NCBI GenBank assembly: GCA_900540145.1
Contig: UQEW01000088.1
Coordinates: forward strand, 1 to 7,516
Direction of reading: 5' to 3'
DNA: 7,516 nucleotides
DNA from: an uncultured Eubacteriales bacterium
Lineage (GTDB): Bacteria > Bacillota > Clostridia > Peptostreptococcales > Anaerovoracaceae
The position numbers and the translations under genes are program-made. This document shows, piece after piece, positions 1-6,420 of this stretch. The notes beneath the pieces are model-generated. The model was not told where the DNA came from and ran no database searches. It worked only from the letters and a program-made list of their open reading frames with translations. The first letter of the stretch is position 1, and every line of letters begins with the position of its first letter.

Positions 1-595
1 TAAAATATGTCCCAAGCGCCTGTTATGTTGGTCAGATGCCCGATAAATTCTACCAATACACAGTGATAGATGAAGCCTCCAGGGAGCGGTTTATCTATCC
101 GTACAAAGAACAAAGCAGTTACAGTACAATTGACTTTGTTAAACGAGCCATAGCCTTCTTCGGCTACAAACCTGAAACAATCCAGACGGATAATGGCAGC
201 GAATTTACTTATTCAAAAGAATACAAACGCACACATCCTTTTGATAAGTTTTGCCAGAGTTACTGTATCAACCACAAGCTTATACGGCCAAGAACTCCGT
301 GGCACAACGGCAAGGTCGAACGCAGTCACAGAAACGATCAGGAGAGGTTTTACAACTTTCTGACTTTCTACTCCTTTGATGACTTAAAGGCACAGATGTA
401 CCGATATATGCGTCGATCAAACAGAATCCCGATGGCTGTGCTTGGATGGATGTCGCCCATAGAAAAACGCTTTCAACTGGAAGCAATGGCATCCGAATCA
501 TGTTCGATGTGACTACTTTTGGTAACCGTTTTTATGGTATCACTTGACCTTTTTCTTTTTCACGAATTTGGTCTCACATCATTGACTAATGTACA
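1..595 (+). mobile_element. Right-hand part of an insertion sequence, left end outside window
   Basis: The transposase reading frame is followed by 83 bases with no gene and then by the rpsF promoter, so the IS right end must fall between 513 and about 625. IS481-type elements generally end in TGT...ACA. Two ACA sites fit as the right terminus: ...GGTCTCACA ending at 578 and ...CTAATGTACA ending at 595. The left end is not in the window, so the inverted repeat cannot be confirmed and the boundary is a guess. A pyrimidine run at about 549-561 lies inside the tail. Confidence 0.45.
3..512 (+). CDS. IS481/IS3-like DDE transposase, C-terminal part (cut by left edge)
   Basis: The frame is open from position 3 at the left edge, so the ATG at 36 is probably an internal methionine and the real start lies outside. 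About 169 residues are visible, roughly half of a usual transposase of this type. They form the second half of an integrase-core (rve) catalytic domain. It includes a VIDEASRERF strand motif, the QTDNGSEF motif with the second catalytic aspartate (codon 189-191), and HNGKVERSHR with the catalytic glutamate (codon 318-320), about 42 residues later. The first aspartate, expected just before the KYVPSACYVG stretch, lies outside the window. The C-terminal RSNRIPMAVLGWMSPIEKR segment is typical of IS481-like elements. The protein would catalyse strand cleavage and transfer for its own IS. No frameshift or internal stop is visible, so the element may be intact. Assignment to IS481 rather than a related IS3-type group is from recall of family motifs. 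Confidence 0.85.
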   Translation, partial: KYVPSACYVGQMPDKFYQYTVIDEASRERFIYPYKEQSSYSTIDFVKRAIAFFGYKPETIQTDNGSEFTYSKEYKRTHPFDKFCQSYCINHKLIRPRTPWHNGKVERSHRNDQERFYNFLTFYSFDDLKAQMYRYMRRSNRIPMAVLGWMSPIEKRFQLEAMASESCSM

Positions 596-625
596 GGGCT
601 GGCTATCTTCTTGCCAAGAAAATGC

Positions 626-653
626 TTGCAAATTCTAAAAATTGTAGTATAAT
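626..653 (+). promoter_or_regulatory. sigma-A promoter of the rpsF-ssb-rpsR operon
   Basis: TTGCAA at 626-631 and a perfect TATAAT at 648-653 are separated by 16 bases. Transcription would start near 660, giving a leader of about 70 bases before the rpsF ATG. The promoter lies just downstream of the likely IS end, so the insertion has left the operon its own intact promoter. Confidence 0.8.
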
Positions 654-680
654 TAATAAGCACGAGTTTTTGTGTAAAAT

Positions 681-722
681 CTCTGCGGCAGGAAAACTGC
701 CGCCATATAGACCATAGGGAGG
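681..722 (+). promoter_or_regulatory. rpsF leader hairpin, candidate S6:S18 autoregulatory site
   Basis: GCGGCAG (685-691) and CTGCCGC (697-703) form a perfect 7-bp stem closed by the loop GAAAA. CTCT (681-684) could additionally pair with GGAG (718-721) of the Shine-Dalgarno, which would link the hairpin to translation initiation. Leaders of rpsF operons in many phyla carry an RNA motif bound by the S6:S18 complex, with a CCG exposed in a bulge beside a hairpin. A CCG is present here (700-702), but in my fold it is paired in the stem. The position and hairpin fit, while the match to the known motif is unproven. Confidence 0.45.
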
Positions 723-730
723 TGAAAAAA

Positions 731-1018
731 ATGAGAAGCTATGAAGTTACATTCATTATCGATCCTGCTTTAGAAGATGCTGCAAAGGATACGACAGTAG
801 AAACAGTTCAGTCGATCATTGCTGCTGACGGCGAAGTTGAGAAAGTTGATGTTTGGGGAATGAGAAAGCTTGCTTATCCAATTGATAAGAAAGAAGAGGG
901 CTATTATGTAGTAGTTGATTTCAAAGGCAACGCTACTCTGCCTAAGGAACTGGACAGAAGGCTTAGAATCTCAGATAACGTTATCAGACACATTATCGTT
1001 AATATGGACGAGAAATAA
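731..1018 (+). CDS. rpsF: 30S ribosomal protein S6
   Basis: S6 is a small-subunit protein that binds the central domain of 16S rRNA as a heterodimer with S18, whose gene is two places downstream. The 95-residue product starts MRSYEVTFIIDP, has the family's WGMRKLAYPI motif (about residues 39-48) and ends with the SDNVIRHIIV strand, covering the full S6 ferredoxin-like fold. I chose the ATG at 731. The in-frame GTG at 722 lies inside the Shine-Dalgarno AGGGAGG (716-722) and would add only three residues, whereas the ATG is ideally spaced 8 bases after it. It is the first gene of a three-gene operon, with 12 bases to ssb. Confidence 0.97.
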   Translation: MRSYEVTFIIDPALEDAAKDTTVETVQSIIAADGEVEKVDVWGMRKLAYPIDKKEEGYYVVVDFKGNATLPKELDRRLRISDNVIRHIIVNMDEK

Positions 1019-1030
1019 GAGAGGTGTAGA

Positions 1031-1441
1031 ATGAATAGTGTAGTTTTAATCGGTAGACTTACAAGAGACCCTGAGCTGCGTTATACCGCAGGCACACAGA
1101 TGGCTGTTGCTACGTTTACCGTTGCCATCGATAGACCTGTGAGAGCAGGAGGGGAAAGGCAAACTGATTTTCCAAGAGTTACAGTGTTCGGCAAGCAAGC
1201 AGAAAACTGCGAAAAGTTCCTGGCAAAGGGCAGGTTGGTCGGAGTTCAGGGAAGACTGCAGACAGGCAGCTACACTAACAAAGACGGCGTGACCGTATAC
1301 ACTACAGATGTCGTAGCCGACAGAGTTGAATTTTTGGAGTGGGGTGACAGAGGCCAGGGAAGCAGCTCATCATCACAAAGTTCAAGAATCGATGACGCGC
1401 CTACAGGATTTTCTGCCATAGACGAGGACATCCCATTCTAA
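1031..1441 (+). CDS. ssb: Single-stranded DNA-binding protein SSB
   Basis: SSB coats single-stranded DNA as a tetramer during replication, recombination and repair and recruits partners through its acidic tail. Residues 1-105 form the OB fold, beginning MNSVVLIGRLTRDPELRYT and containing VATFTVAIDR and the GRLVGVQGRLQTGSY strand region. A short Gly/Ser/Gln-rich linker follows, and the protein ends in the canonical DEDIPF tip. At 136 residues it is at the short end for the family because the linker is brief. GAGGTG at 1021-1026 precedes the ATG by 4 bases. The gene sits between rpsF and rpsR, the standard Firmicute order, and should share their regulation. It is the main chromosomal type by context, though clostridia often carry further SSB copies. 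Confidence 0.97.
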   Translation: MNSVVLIGRLTRDPELRYTAGTQMAVATFTVAIDRPVRAGGERQTDFPRVTVFGKQAENCEKFLAKGRLVGVQGRLQTGSYTNKDGVTVYTTDVVADRVEFLEWGDRGQGSSSSSQSSRIDDAPTGFSAIDEDIPF

Positions 1442-1472
1442 TTACTAATAAAGCAGAAAGGAGATAACAGCC

Positions 1473-1706
1473 ATGGAAAAAAGACGTGGTGGCGGAATGA
1501 GAAGAAAGAAAGTTTGCCAATTCTGCGCTGACAAGACAGAAACCATCGATTACAAAGATGTTGAAAAACTTAAAAAATATGTAACCGAAAGAGGCAAAAT
1601 CTTACCTAAGAGAATTACAGGCACTTGCGCTATGCACCAGAGAGAAGTGACTACTGCTATCAAGAGAGCAAGAATCGTTGCACTTCTTCCATATGTTGCA
1701 GACTAA
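1473..1706 (+). CDS. rpsR: 30S ribosomal protein S18, zinc-ribbon (C+) form
   Basis: S18 pairs with S6 on the platform of the 30S subunit. The 77-residue protein has a basic N-terminus, then VCQFC, the IDYKDVEKLKKYV segment, the KRITGTC motif and the C-terminal AIKRARIVALLPY typical of S18. Cys15, Cys18, Cys52 and His55 together look like a metal site, which marks it as the C+ type; E. coli S18, in contrast, has lost this set. AAAGGAG (1457-1463) lies 9 bases before the ATG, which supports this start over the internal methionine at residue 9. It is the last gene of the operon, with 31 bases from ssb and a terminator about 35 bases after the stop. Confidence 0.97.
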   Translation: MEKRRGGGMRRKKVCQFCADKTETIDYKDVEKLKKYVTERGKILPKRITGTCAMHQREVTTAIKRARIVALLPYVAD

Positions 1707-1741
1707 AGCGCCAATACGGTAAATATAAAATATTAAAAAAT

Positions 1742-1785
1742 AAAACTCTATGCAAATCTTATCAGATAGCATAGAGTTTTTCTTT
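1742..1785. terminator. Bidirectional intrinsic terminator between rpsR and the coaX operon
   Basis: AAAACTCTATGC (1742-1753) pairs perfectly with GCATAGAGTTTT (1769-1780), giving a 12-bp stem. The loop can form a further ATCT/AGAT helix around TATC. On the plus strand it runs into TTTTTCTTTT, ending the rpsF operon. On the minus strand the same hairpin is followed by ATTTTTTAAT, so it can also end the convergent transcript from coaX and the membrane protein gene. Confidence 0.9.
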
Positions 1786-1812
1786 TGAGACGGCTGGCAC
1801 AAAACTTTTGTT

Positions 1813-2430
1813 TTAACGCTTTTTGTCAGCCTTGAATTGACAGATGAATCCGATAACACCGATGATTATCGTCAATATCATCAGCGTATTAGCGTTTTGT
1901 GTAGAAAAATCTCCATTAAGGTATTGACCTAAATATAGGACCGATGAATTGCCGTTACCCGCCAGTACATAGCTTTCCAGCCTGTTAAATTCAGTAACTA
2001 TGAAAAGCAGTGGCGCAGCCATAATTCTGGCGCCATTGTAAGCAGTAGAAGCCATGATGAGAACGTCACACCACTTTAGTGCAAAAAAGCCTATAATTAA
2101 AGCTACAATGATGACTATATAATTATAATACTCTTCATTTAGCTGAGGGAGCAGCAAGGGAAGATAATTTCCAAAGCTCGCTCCAAGCAGGCATCCCATA
2201 AGGAAAACGCCCAGCTTGTATATAAATTTTGCCAGCAATGCCGCGATAATTCCTACAATGCAAGTAATTGCCACGACTTCTGCTGTAAAATCAAATAAAG
2301 AGAATGAAATAGATACAACAGCAATAAAGACGGTCAGCATCATTATGGGGAAATACAACTTTCTGCCGAAAAAGCAAGAAATGATGCCGAAAAGCATACT
2401 GATAGCAAGATAAATGATTATGCTTGTCAT
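1813..2430 (-). CDS. Seven-helix membrane protein, DUF4203 (TMEM198-like)
   Basis: The 205-residue protein is almost entirely hydrophobic, with about seven predicted membrane segments near residues 2-21, 26-46, 50-68, 71-90, 102-121, 124-145 and 184-200. It ends in a short basic tail (KADKKR). Glycine-rich helices such as the one around MGCLLGASFG, and the packing of paired helices, resemble the DUF4203/TMEM198 fold, whose bacterial function is unknown; this assignment is from recall of the pattern. The ATG at 2430 overlaps the coaX stop (ATGA), and the purine-rich end of coaX supplies a GGGAG Shine-Dalgarno, so translation is probably coupled. A region of about 30 residues between the last two helices, containing NGNSSVLYLGQYLNGD, would form an exposed loop. 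A link to CoA or pantothenate is suggested only by the operon. Confidence 0.75.
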   Translation of the reverse strand: MTSIIIYLAISMLFGIISCFFGRKLYFPIMMLTVFIAVVSISFSLFDFTAEVVAITCIVGIIAALLAKFIYKLGVFLMGCLLGASFGNYLPLLLPQLNEEYYNYIVIIVALIIGFFALKWCDVLIMASTAYNGARIMAAPLLFIVTEFNRLESYVLAGNGNSSVLYLGQYLNGDFSTQNANTLMILTIIIGVIGFICQFKADKKR

Positions 2431-3215
2431 ATGTTTTCTCCCTTTTCTCCTTTGCAGTTTCTGCTATATATCAAAGCCAATCCTTTGAGCATTAAATCAT
2501 CATCAAGAATTATTTTTCGTTTACACAGCGGAGTGACCACTCCTGCCAGACCTCCTGTAGCTATTACTGTACACTTTTCACCCAGCTCTTCTTCCAGTTT
2601 TTCAATCATTCCGTCTATGCTGCACGCCGTTGAGTACATTATGCCGCTTTTCATACAATCAACTGTATTTTTTCCTATTACTTTCTTAGGTTTGTCAAAA
2701 CTTATTCTAGGCAGCTGAGAAGTCCTATTGAACAAGGCCTCCGCCGAAACCGCCATTCCTGTGCTTATTACGCCTCCCAAGTAACTGCCTTCACTGCTGA
2801 TCACCGAAAATGTTGTAGCTGTACCCATATCGATTATTATCTGAGGTGTCGGGTATTCTGCCACTCCTGCAACCGCATCTACCACCAAATCGCTGCCTAA
2901 TTGAGCCGGGTCGTCAATAAGTATCTTCAGCCCGGTCTTGACACCGGGGCCTACAACTATAATCTTGGCATCTGTAAGTTTTTCAACAGCCCTTTTAAAA
3001 GTATTGGTTATGGATGGCACCACTGAAGACATCACTGCGCCCGTAATCATTTCAGTTGTAATTTTGTTCATCTCAAGAGCGGTTCTTATAATTACGGCAT
3101 ACTCTAAATCAGTAGTTTTTTGACTGCTTGCCATCCTTTCTCTAAAAATTATTTCTTCGCCTTCAAAAGCTCCCATGACAATATTAGTATTTCCTATATC
3201 TATTGCTAAAATCAT
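2427..3215 (-). CDS. coaX: Type III pantothenate kinase CoaX
   Basis: CoaX phosphorylates pantothenate with ATP to 4'-phosphopantothenate, the first step of CoA synthesis, in the cytoplasm. The type III enzymes are ASKHA-fold dimers that need a monovalent cation and are not inhibited by CoA. The 262-residue length is normal. Visible motifs are DIGNTN (residues 6-11) for phosphate binding, SSVVP (63-67), GPGVKTG (89-95) for pantothenate, GSDLVVDAVAG with the expected catalytic Asp109, IIDMGTATTF (Asp129) and ATGGLAG near the C-terminus. The family's GADR element reads GSDL here, keeping the aspartate. GAGGA lies about 8 bases before the ATG. An extended -10 promoter sits upstream, and the downstream membrane protein gene overlaps by 4 bases. 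coaBC, coding for the following steps, is divergently transcribed next door. Confidence 0.95.
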   Translation of the reverse strand: MILAIDIGNTNIVMGAFEGEEIIFRERMASSQKTTDLEYAVIIRTALEMNKITTEMITGAVMSSVVPSITNTFKRAVEKLTDAKIIVVGPGVKTGLKILIDDPAQLGSDLVVDAVAGVAEYPTPQIIIDMGTATTFSVISSEGSYLGGVISTGMAVSAEALFNRTSQLPRISFDKPKKVIGKNTVDCMKSGIMYSTACSIDGMIEKLEEELGEKCTVIATGGLAGVVTPLCKRKIILDDDLMLKGLALIYSRNCKGEKGENI

Positions 3216-3273
3216 CTTTCGTTCCTCTTATTATATTAATTTTCACAGCCAAGCCGTGTAATCATACGCGTAC

Positions 3274-3282
3274 ATTATACCA
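3274..3282 (-). promoter_or_regulatory. Extended -10 promoter of coaX
   Basis: Read on the minus strand, TGGTATAAT gives a perfect TATAAT (3274-3279) with the upstream TG of an extended -10. A -35 at 17-base spacing reads GTGCAT, which is weak, as is usual for extended -10 promoters. Transcription would start near 3267, leaving about 50 bases of leader. Confidence 0.65.
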
Positions 3283-3360
3283 CGCCGTCAAATTTGATGC
3301 ACTGTTTTTTTCAAGCCTCTATGCCAGCTTTCGAATTTGCTGCATGCTCCATTCTTTTGT

Positions 3361-3386
3361 CTAGTTCCTGCACCTAGTTCCTGCAC
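3361..3386 (+). repeat. Two perfect tandem copies of a 13-base unit
   Basis: CTAGTTCCTGCAC occurs at 3361-3373 and again at 3374-3386 without a gap or mismatch. It lies between the divergent coaX and coaBC promoters, about 33 bases upstream of the coaBC extended -10. It may be a duplicated operator or a replication-slippage product; nothing in the sequence decides between them. Confidence 0.85.
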
Positions 3387-3418
3387 CTTCAAAAAACCTA
3401 TGGGTCGATTAAAATTTA

Positions 3419-3427
3419 TGTTATACT
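3419..3427 (+). promoter_or_regulatory. Extended -10 promoter of coaBC
   Basis: TGTTATACT contains TATACT at 3422-3427 preceded by the TG of an extended -10 at 3419-3420. At 17-base spacing the -35 would be TATGGG, which is poor. The predicted start near 3434 gives a short leader of about 28 bases that includes AGGAGG at 3448-3453. Confidence 0.65.
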
Positions 3428-3461
3428 GTTAAGTGAAATCCCAAATCAGGAGGAACCACAT

Positions 3462-4658
3462 ATGTTAACAGGAAAAACCGTAGTTTTGGCAGTATCAGGA
3501 AGCGTCGCCGCATATAAAATACCTAATCTTGCGCGAATGCTTAAAAAACTTGGATGTGATGTTCAAGTCTTGATGACACGAAACGCTACAAATTTTATAA
3601 ATCCCATAACCTTCGAATCGCTTACATCAAATAAATGTCTCATAGACACATTTGACAGGAATTTTCAATACAGTGTTGAACACGTGGCCTTAGCTAAAAA
3701 AGCTGATGTGGTGATGATTGCTCCCGCTTCGGCCAATGTCATTGGGAAAATCGCAAATGGCATCGCTGATGATATGCTCACCACCACAGTTATGGCCTGT
3801 CCATGTAAAAAGATAATCTCACCGGCAATGAACCACAATATGTTCCACAATCCGATAGTCCAGGACAACATGGACAAGCTCATAAGATTCGGCTATGAAA
3901 TAATACCGCCTGATTCAGGAATGCTGGCCAACGGAGACAGCGGAGACGGCAGAATGCCTGATGAAAAAGTGCTCCTGCAATATATTTTAAAAGAAATTGC
4001 CTGCAAAAAAGATTTAGCAGGAAAAAAGATTCTTGTTACAGCAGGCGCCACCAGGGAATCCATAGATCCTGTGCGCTTCATAACTAACCACTCCAGCGGC
4101 AAGATGGGATGTGCCATAGCCAATGCCGCCATGTTAAGGGGTGCAGAAGTAACTCTTGTTCATGGGCATCTTGAAACAGAAGCTCCTATGTTTGTTAAGC
4201 GCATTCCTGTCACCAGCGCCGCCGAAATGTTCGAAGCTGTCACATCGATTAGCGGCGAGCAGGACATCATTGTAAAGGCCGCTGCAGTGGCAGATTATAC
4301 TCCCGTGACTATTGCGGATAATAAAATAAAAAAAACCGAAGGCGATATGTCTATTCCTCTTAAGCGCACTCGTGATATTCTCAGTTTTCTTGGCGAGCAT
4401 AAGAAAGCAGGACAGCTTATTTGCGGTTTTTCCATGGAAACAGAAAATCTGCTGGCAAATTCTCAGAAAAAATTGATTTCTAAAAATTGCGATATGATAT
4501 GCGCCAATTCGCTGAAGGTCTCTGGCTCAGGCTTTGGAACAGACACTAATATCGTAACCATCATAACTGAAAAACTTGTAGAAGAACTCCCTATGATGGA
4601 TAAAGAAGAAGCTGCGCATATAATTTTAGATAAACTTCTGGAACTTTTAACCTGTTAG
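3462..4658 (+). CDS. coaBC: Bifunctional phosphopantothenoylcysteine decarboxylase / phosphopantothenate-cysteine ligase
   Basis: This fusion enzyme joins cysteine to 4'-phosphopantothenate (CoaB, nucleotide-dependent) and decarboxylates the product to 4'-phosphopantetheine (CoaC, FMN). The 398 residues match the usual length. The N-terminal CoaC half shows GSVAAYK, the catalytic His74 in VEHVALAKKAD, APASANVIGKIANG for FMN and PAMNHNM with Asn124. These align with E. coli His75 and Asn125. The usual ACGD clamp motif with the catalytic cysteine reads ANGD, with Asn157 in the place of Cys158. From about residue 186 the CoaB half has GKKILVTAGATRE, ITNHSSGKMG (207-216), AAAVADYTP and the KIKK lysines (288-291), all intact. 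AGGAGG lies 8 bases before the ATG. No clear terminator follows, so some transcripts may continue toward sipL. Identity is firm; full decarboxylase activity is less certain because of Asn157. Confidence 0.95.
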   Translation: MLTGKTVVLAVSGSVAAYKIPNLARMLKKLGCDVQVLMTRNATNFINPITFESLTSNKCLIDTFDRNFQYSVEHVALAKKADVVMIAPASANVIGKIANGIADDMLTTTVMACPCKKIISPAMNHNMFHNPIVQDNMDKLIRFGYEIIPPDSGMLANGDSGDGRMPDEKVLLQYILKEIACKKDLAGKKILVTAGATRESIDPVRFITNHSSGKMGCAIANAAMLRGAEVTLVHGHLETEAPMFVKRIPVTSAAEMFEAVTSISGEQDIIVKAAAVADYTPVTIADNKIKKTEGDMSIPLKRTRDILSFLGEHKKAGQLICGFSMETENLLANSQKKLISKNCDMICANSLKVSGSGFGTDTNIVTIITEKLVEELPMMDKEEAAHIILDKLLELLTC

Positions 4659-4683
4659 GCGGTTAATATTCACTTTATCAGAA

Positions 4684-4712
4684 TCATAAATCCCCTCAAA
4701 TTTGAATACATT
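4684..4712 (+). promoter_or_regulatory. Candidate sigma-E promoter of the sipL-like gene
   Basis: TCATAAA (4684-4690) resembles the sigma-E -35 (roughly KMATATT), and AATACATT (4705-4712) matches seven of eight positions of the -10 (roughly CATACANT), with a 14-base spacer. Transcription would begin near 4719, just upstream of the AAGGGG Shine-Dalgarno (4734-4739). A mother-cell promoter fits the role of SipL-type proteins. The consensus is from memory of B. subtilis sites. Confidence 0.5.
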
Positions 4713-4745
4713 TGTACCAATACCAAGTTTGGAAAGGGGAAAACT

Positions 4746-6398
4746 ATGACATACGAAAACGATATTCCGGATTACGCTCTTGTTCCTGCCAAGGAAATTG
4801 AGGAGCGAACTGTAGTCCCCATAACTAAAGGGGCTATTTATTCACCTGTTCAAGTCACCAACATAAGAGAAAAGCCGAAAACAACCATAACAGTAGAGGA
4901 AGATATTCTTGTGCCGGACACTAAGCCTGACCTAAAGGAAATCCTCTTAATTGACGGAAAAAGCTACCTTTCCAGCAGGGAAGTGGAGCAAGTCGTCAAA
5001 AACGATGACTACATCAGCCTTTCAGGGGAAATCCATCTTCAGACTCTGTATCTTCCTGAGCGGCAGGAGGGCAACTGCCCGATAATTCCTATTCAGACAA
5101 GAGTATCCTTTAAGGAGCAATGGCATACTTCTTTGTCAGCCGGAGCAACTATGATTCTGGAATGCTCCATAGAAAAAATCGACTATATGGTCATAAACGA
5201 AAGAAAGTTCAGAGTTAAAATATCCCTGGCAATAACCGCAAGAGAATACATAGACAAGAAAGTAGATATTTTTGAGGGCCTTGTTGATGAGGAAATTCAA
5301 ATGCTCAAAGAGACAGTAGAAATTTCCAGCATTGCACTGCGAAAAAAAGATAATCTGGCTATAAAAGAAGATTTCTTTCCAAAAGATGACCTTTGCCCCG
5401 AAAACATCCTTAAGCAGGATTTATCCATCATAGAAAACTATAAACAGTCCACCGGCGATAAGGTTGTTGTAAACGGATTCGTCTATGTTAACATTCTTTT
5501 TTCTGTTTATCAGAGCGAAGAAGGCTCTCATCCGGCTTCCTGCATTCATCAGATGCAAGAAAGAGTTGAGTTTACTCAGTTCATACCTGTTCAGCAGAGC
5601 GGTCAGTGGAGTGGCTGCGATGTTTTCTTTAACGACCATGATTTAAAAGTCAAATTGACTCAAGATGAAGACGGCAAAGACATATTTCGTCTTGAAGGAG
5701 ATCTTCTGACTTACGTTGAAATTTACAAGAATACAGAAAAAGAAATCATCGTTGACGGGTATCACAAGCAGAAAGACTTCGTCTGTGATTTTCTTGAGGA
5801 AAACAGCCGAACTCTCACCGGCACCATGGCCAGCGAATCTTCAGTGCGAGAAATCCTTTCTCTGGAAAGCTGCGGCCACGAGATCGAAAGAATACTGTAT
5901 TCTTCTGCTGACATAGTAAGTGCAGAAAGCCGGGTAGAGCAAGGCAAGATAATTACTGAGGGACAGCTTCTTGCGAAAATAATATGCCTTGCATCAGGAG
6001 AAGCCGATATAATCTTCACTATAAAAGAAGAAATTCCATTTAGAGTAGTGACCACTATGCCTCAGCTTATCGGCAATGAAGTAGTCTGCCATAAAATATA
6101 CATAAAAGATCTTTGGGCAGAAAAGATAAACAGCAAACAACTGGAATTCAACGCTACAATATTGGTATGCGGCGAAGTTATGAGGCCTACACCTTTCAGG
6201 GTCTTGACCAATCCTGCTTTCGAAGAGGGAGCTTCATGCAATCAGCCGCTGCCTATGGTCATCTATGTTTGCAAAAAAACGGATACTCTTTGGTACATAG
6301 CTAAGAAATTTAAAACTTCTATAGATTCCATAAAGCAGACAAATCTTTTAGAAGATGATACTTTGATTTCAGGGCAAAAGCTTTTAATTGTAAAATAA
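4746..6398 (+). CDS. SipL-like spore coat morphogenetic protein (SPOCS/DUF3794 repeats plus LysM)
   Basis: The 550-residue protein has no signal peptide or membrane segment. It has about three copies of a beta-rich SPOCS (DUF3794) module, near residues 44-170, 195-330 and 335-480; the first has the hallmark EEDILVPDTKPDLKEIL. It ends in one LysM domain (about 504-550) with KKTDTLWYIAKKF and a closing SGQKLLIV. This layout is that of Clostridioides difficile SipL, a mother-cell protein that binds SpoIVA through its LysM domain and is needed to place the coat on the forespore. I therefore infer the same role, although other clostridial SPOCS/LysM proteins share the layout, so no symbol is given. 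AAGGGG lies 6 bases before the ATG. A sigma-E-like promoter precedes it, and spoIIR follows after 71 bases on the same strand with no convincing terminator between. Confidence 0.85.
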   Translation: MTYENDIPDYALVPAKEIEERTVVPITKGAIYSPVQVTNIREKPKTTITVEEDILVPDTKPDLKEILLIDGKSYLSSREVEQVVKNDDYISLSGEIHLQTLYLPERQEGNCPIIPIQTRVSFKEQWHTSLSAGATMILECSIEKIDYMVINERKFRVKISLAITAREYIDKKVDIFEGLVDEEIQMLKETVEISSIALRKKDNLAIKEDFFPKDDLCPENILKQDLSIIENYKQSTGDKVVVNGFVYVNILFSVYQSEEGSHPASCIHQMQERVEFTQFIPVQQSGQWSGCDVFFNDHDLKVKLTQDEDGKDIFRLEGDLLTYVEIYKNTEKEIIVDGYHKQKDFVCDFLEENSRTLTGTMASESSVREILSLESCGHEIERILYSSADIVSAESRVEQGKIITEGQLLAKIICLASGEADIIFTIKEEIPFRVVTTMPQLIGNEVVCHKIYIKDLWAEKINSKQLEFNATILVCGEVMRPTPFRVLTNPAFEEGASCNQPLPMVIYVCKKTDTLWYIAKKFKTSIDSIKQTNLLEDDTLISGQKLLIVK

Positions 6399-6420
6399 AA
6401 TTTTAAATTATAGCATAAAT

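Noticed and set aside
722..730. GTG at 722 as the start of rpsF
   Set aside because: The GTG lies inside the AGGGAGG Shine-Dalgarno; the ATG at 731 has ideal spacing and matches the normal S6 N-terminus.
1602..1859. Minus-strand reading frame across rpsR and the terminator
   Set aside because: It runs through the terminator hairpin and antisense to rpsR, with no motif.
3283..3302. TTGACG (minus strand) upstream of coaX as a -35 box
   Set aside because: Only 7 bases separate it from the TATAAT, far too close; the extended -10 explains the promoter better.
4647..4666. TTAACC/GGTTAA inverted repeat at the end of coaBC as a terminator
   Set aside because: Six AT-rich pairs with no following T-run, and it overlaps the stop codon; too weak to call.
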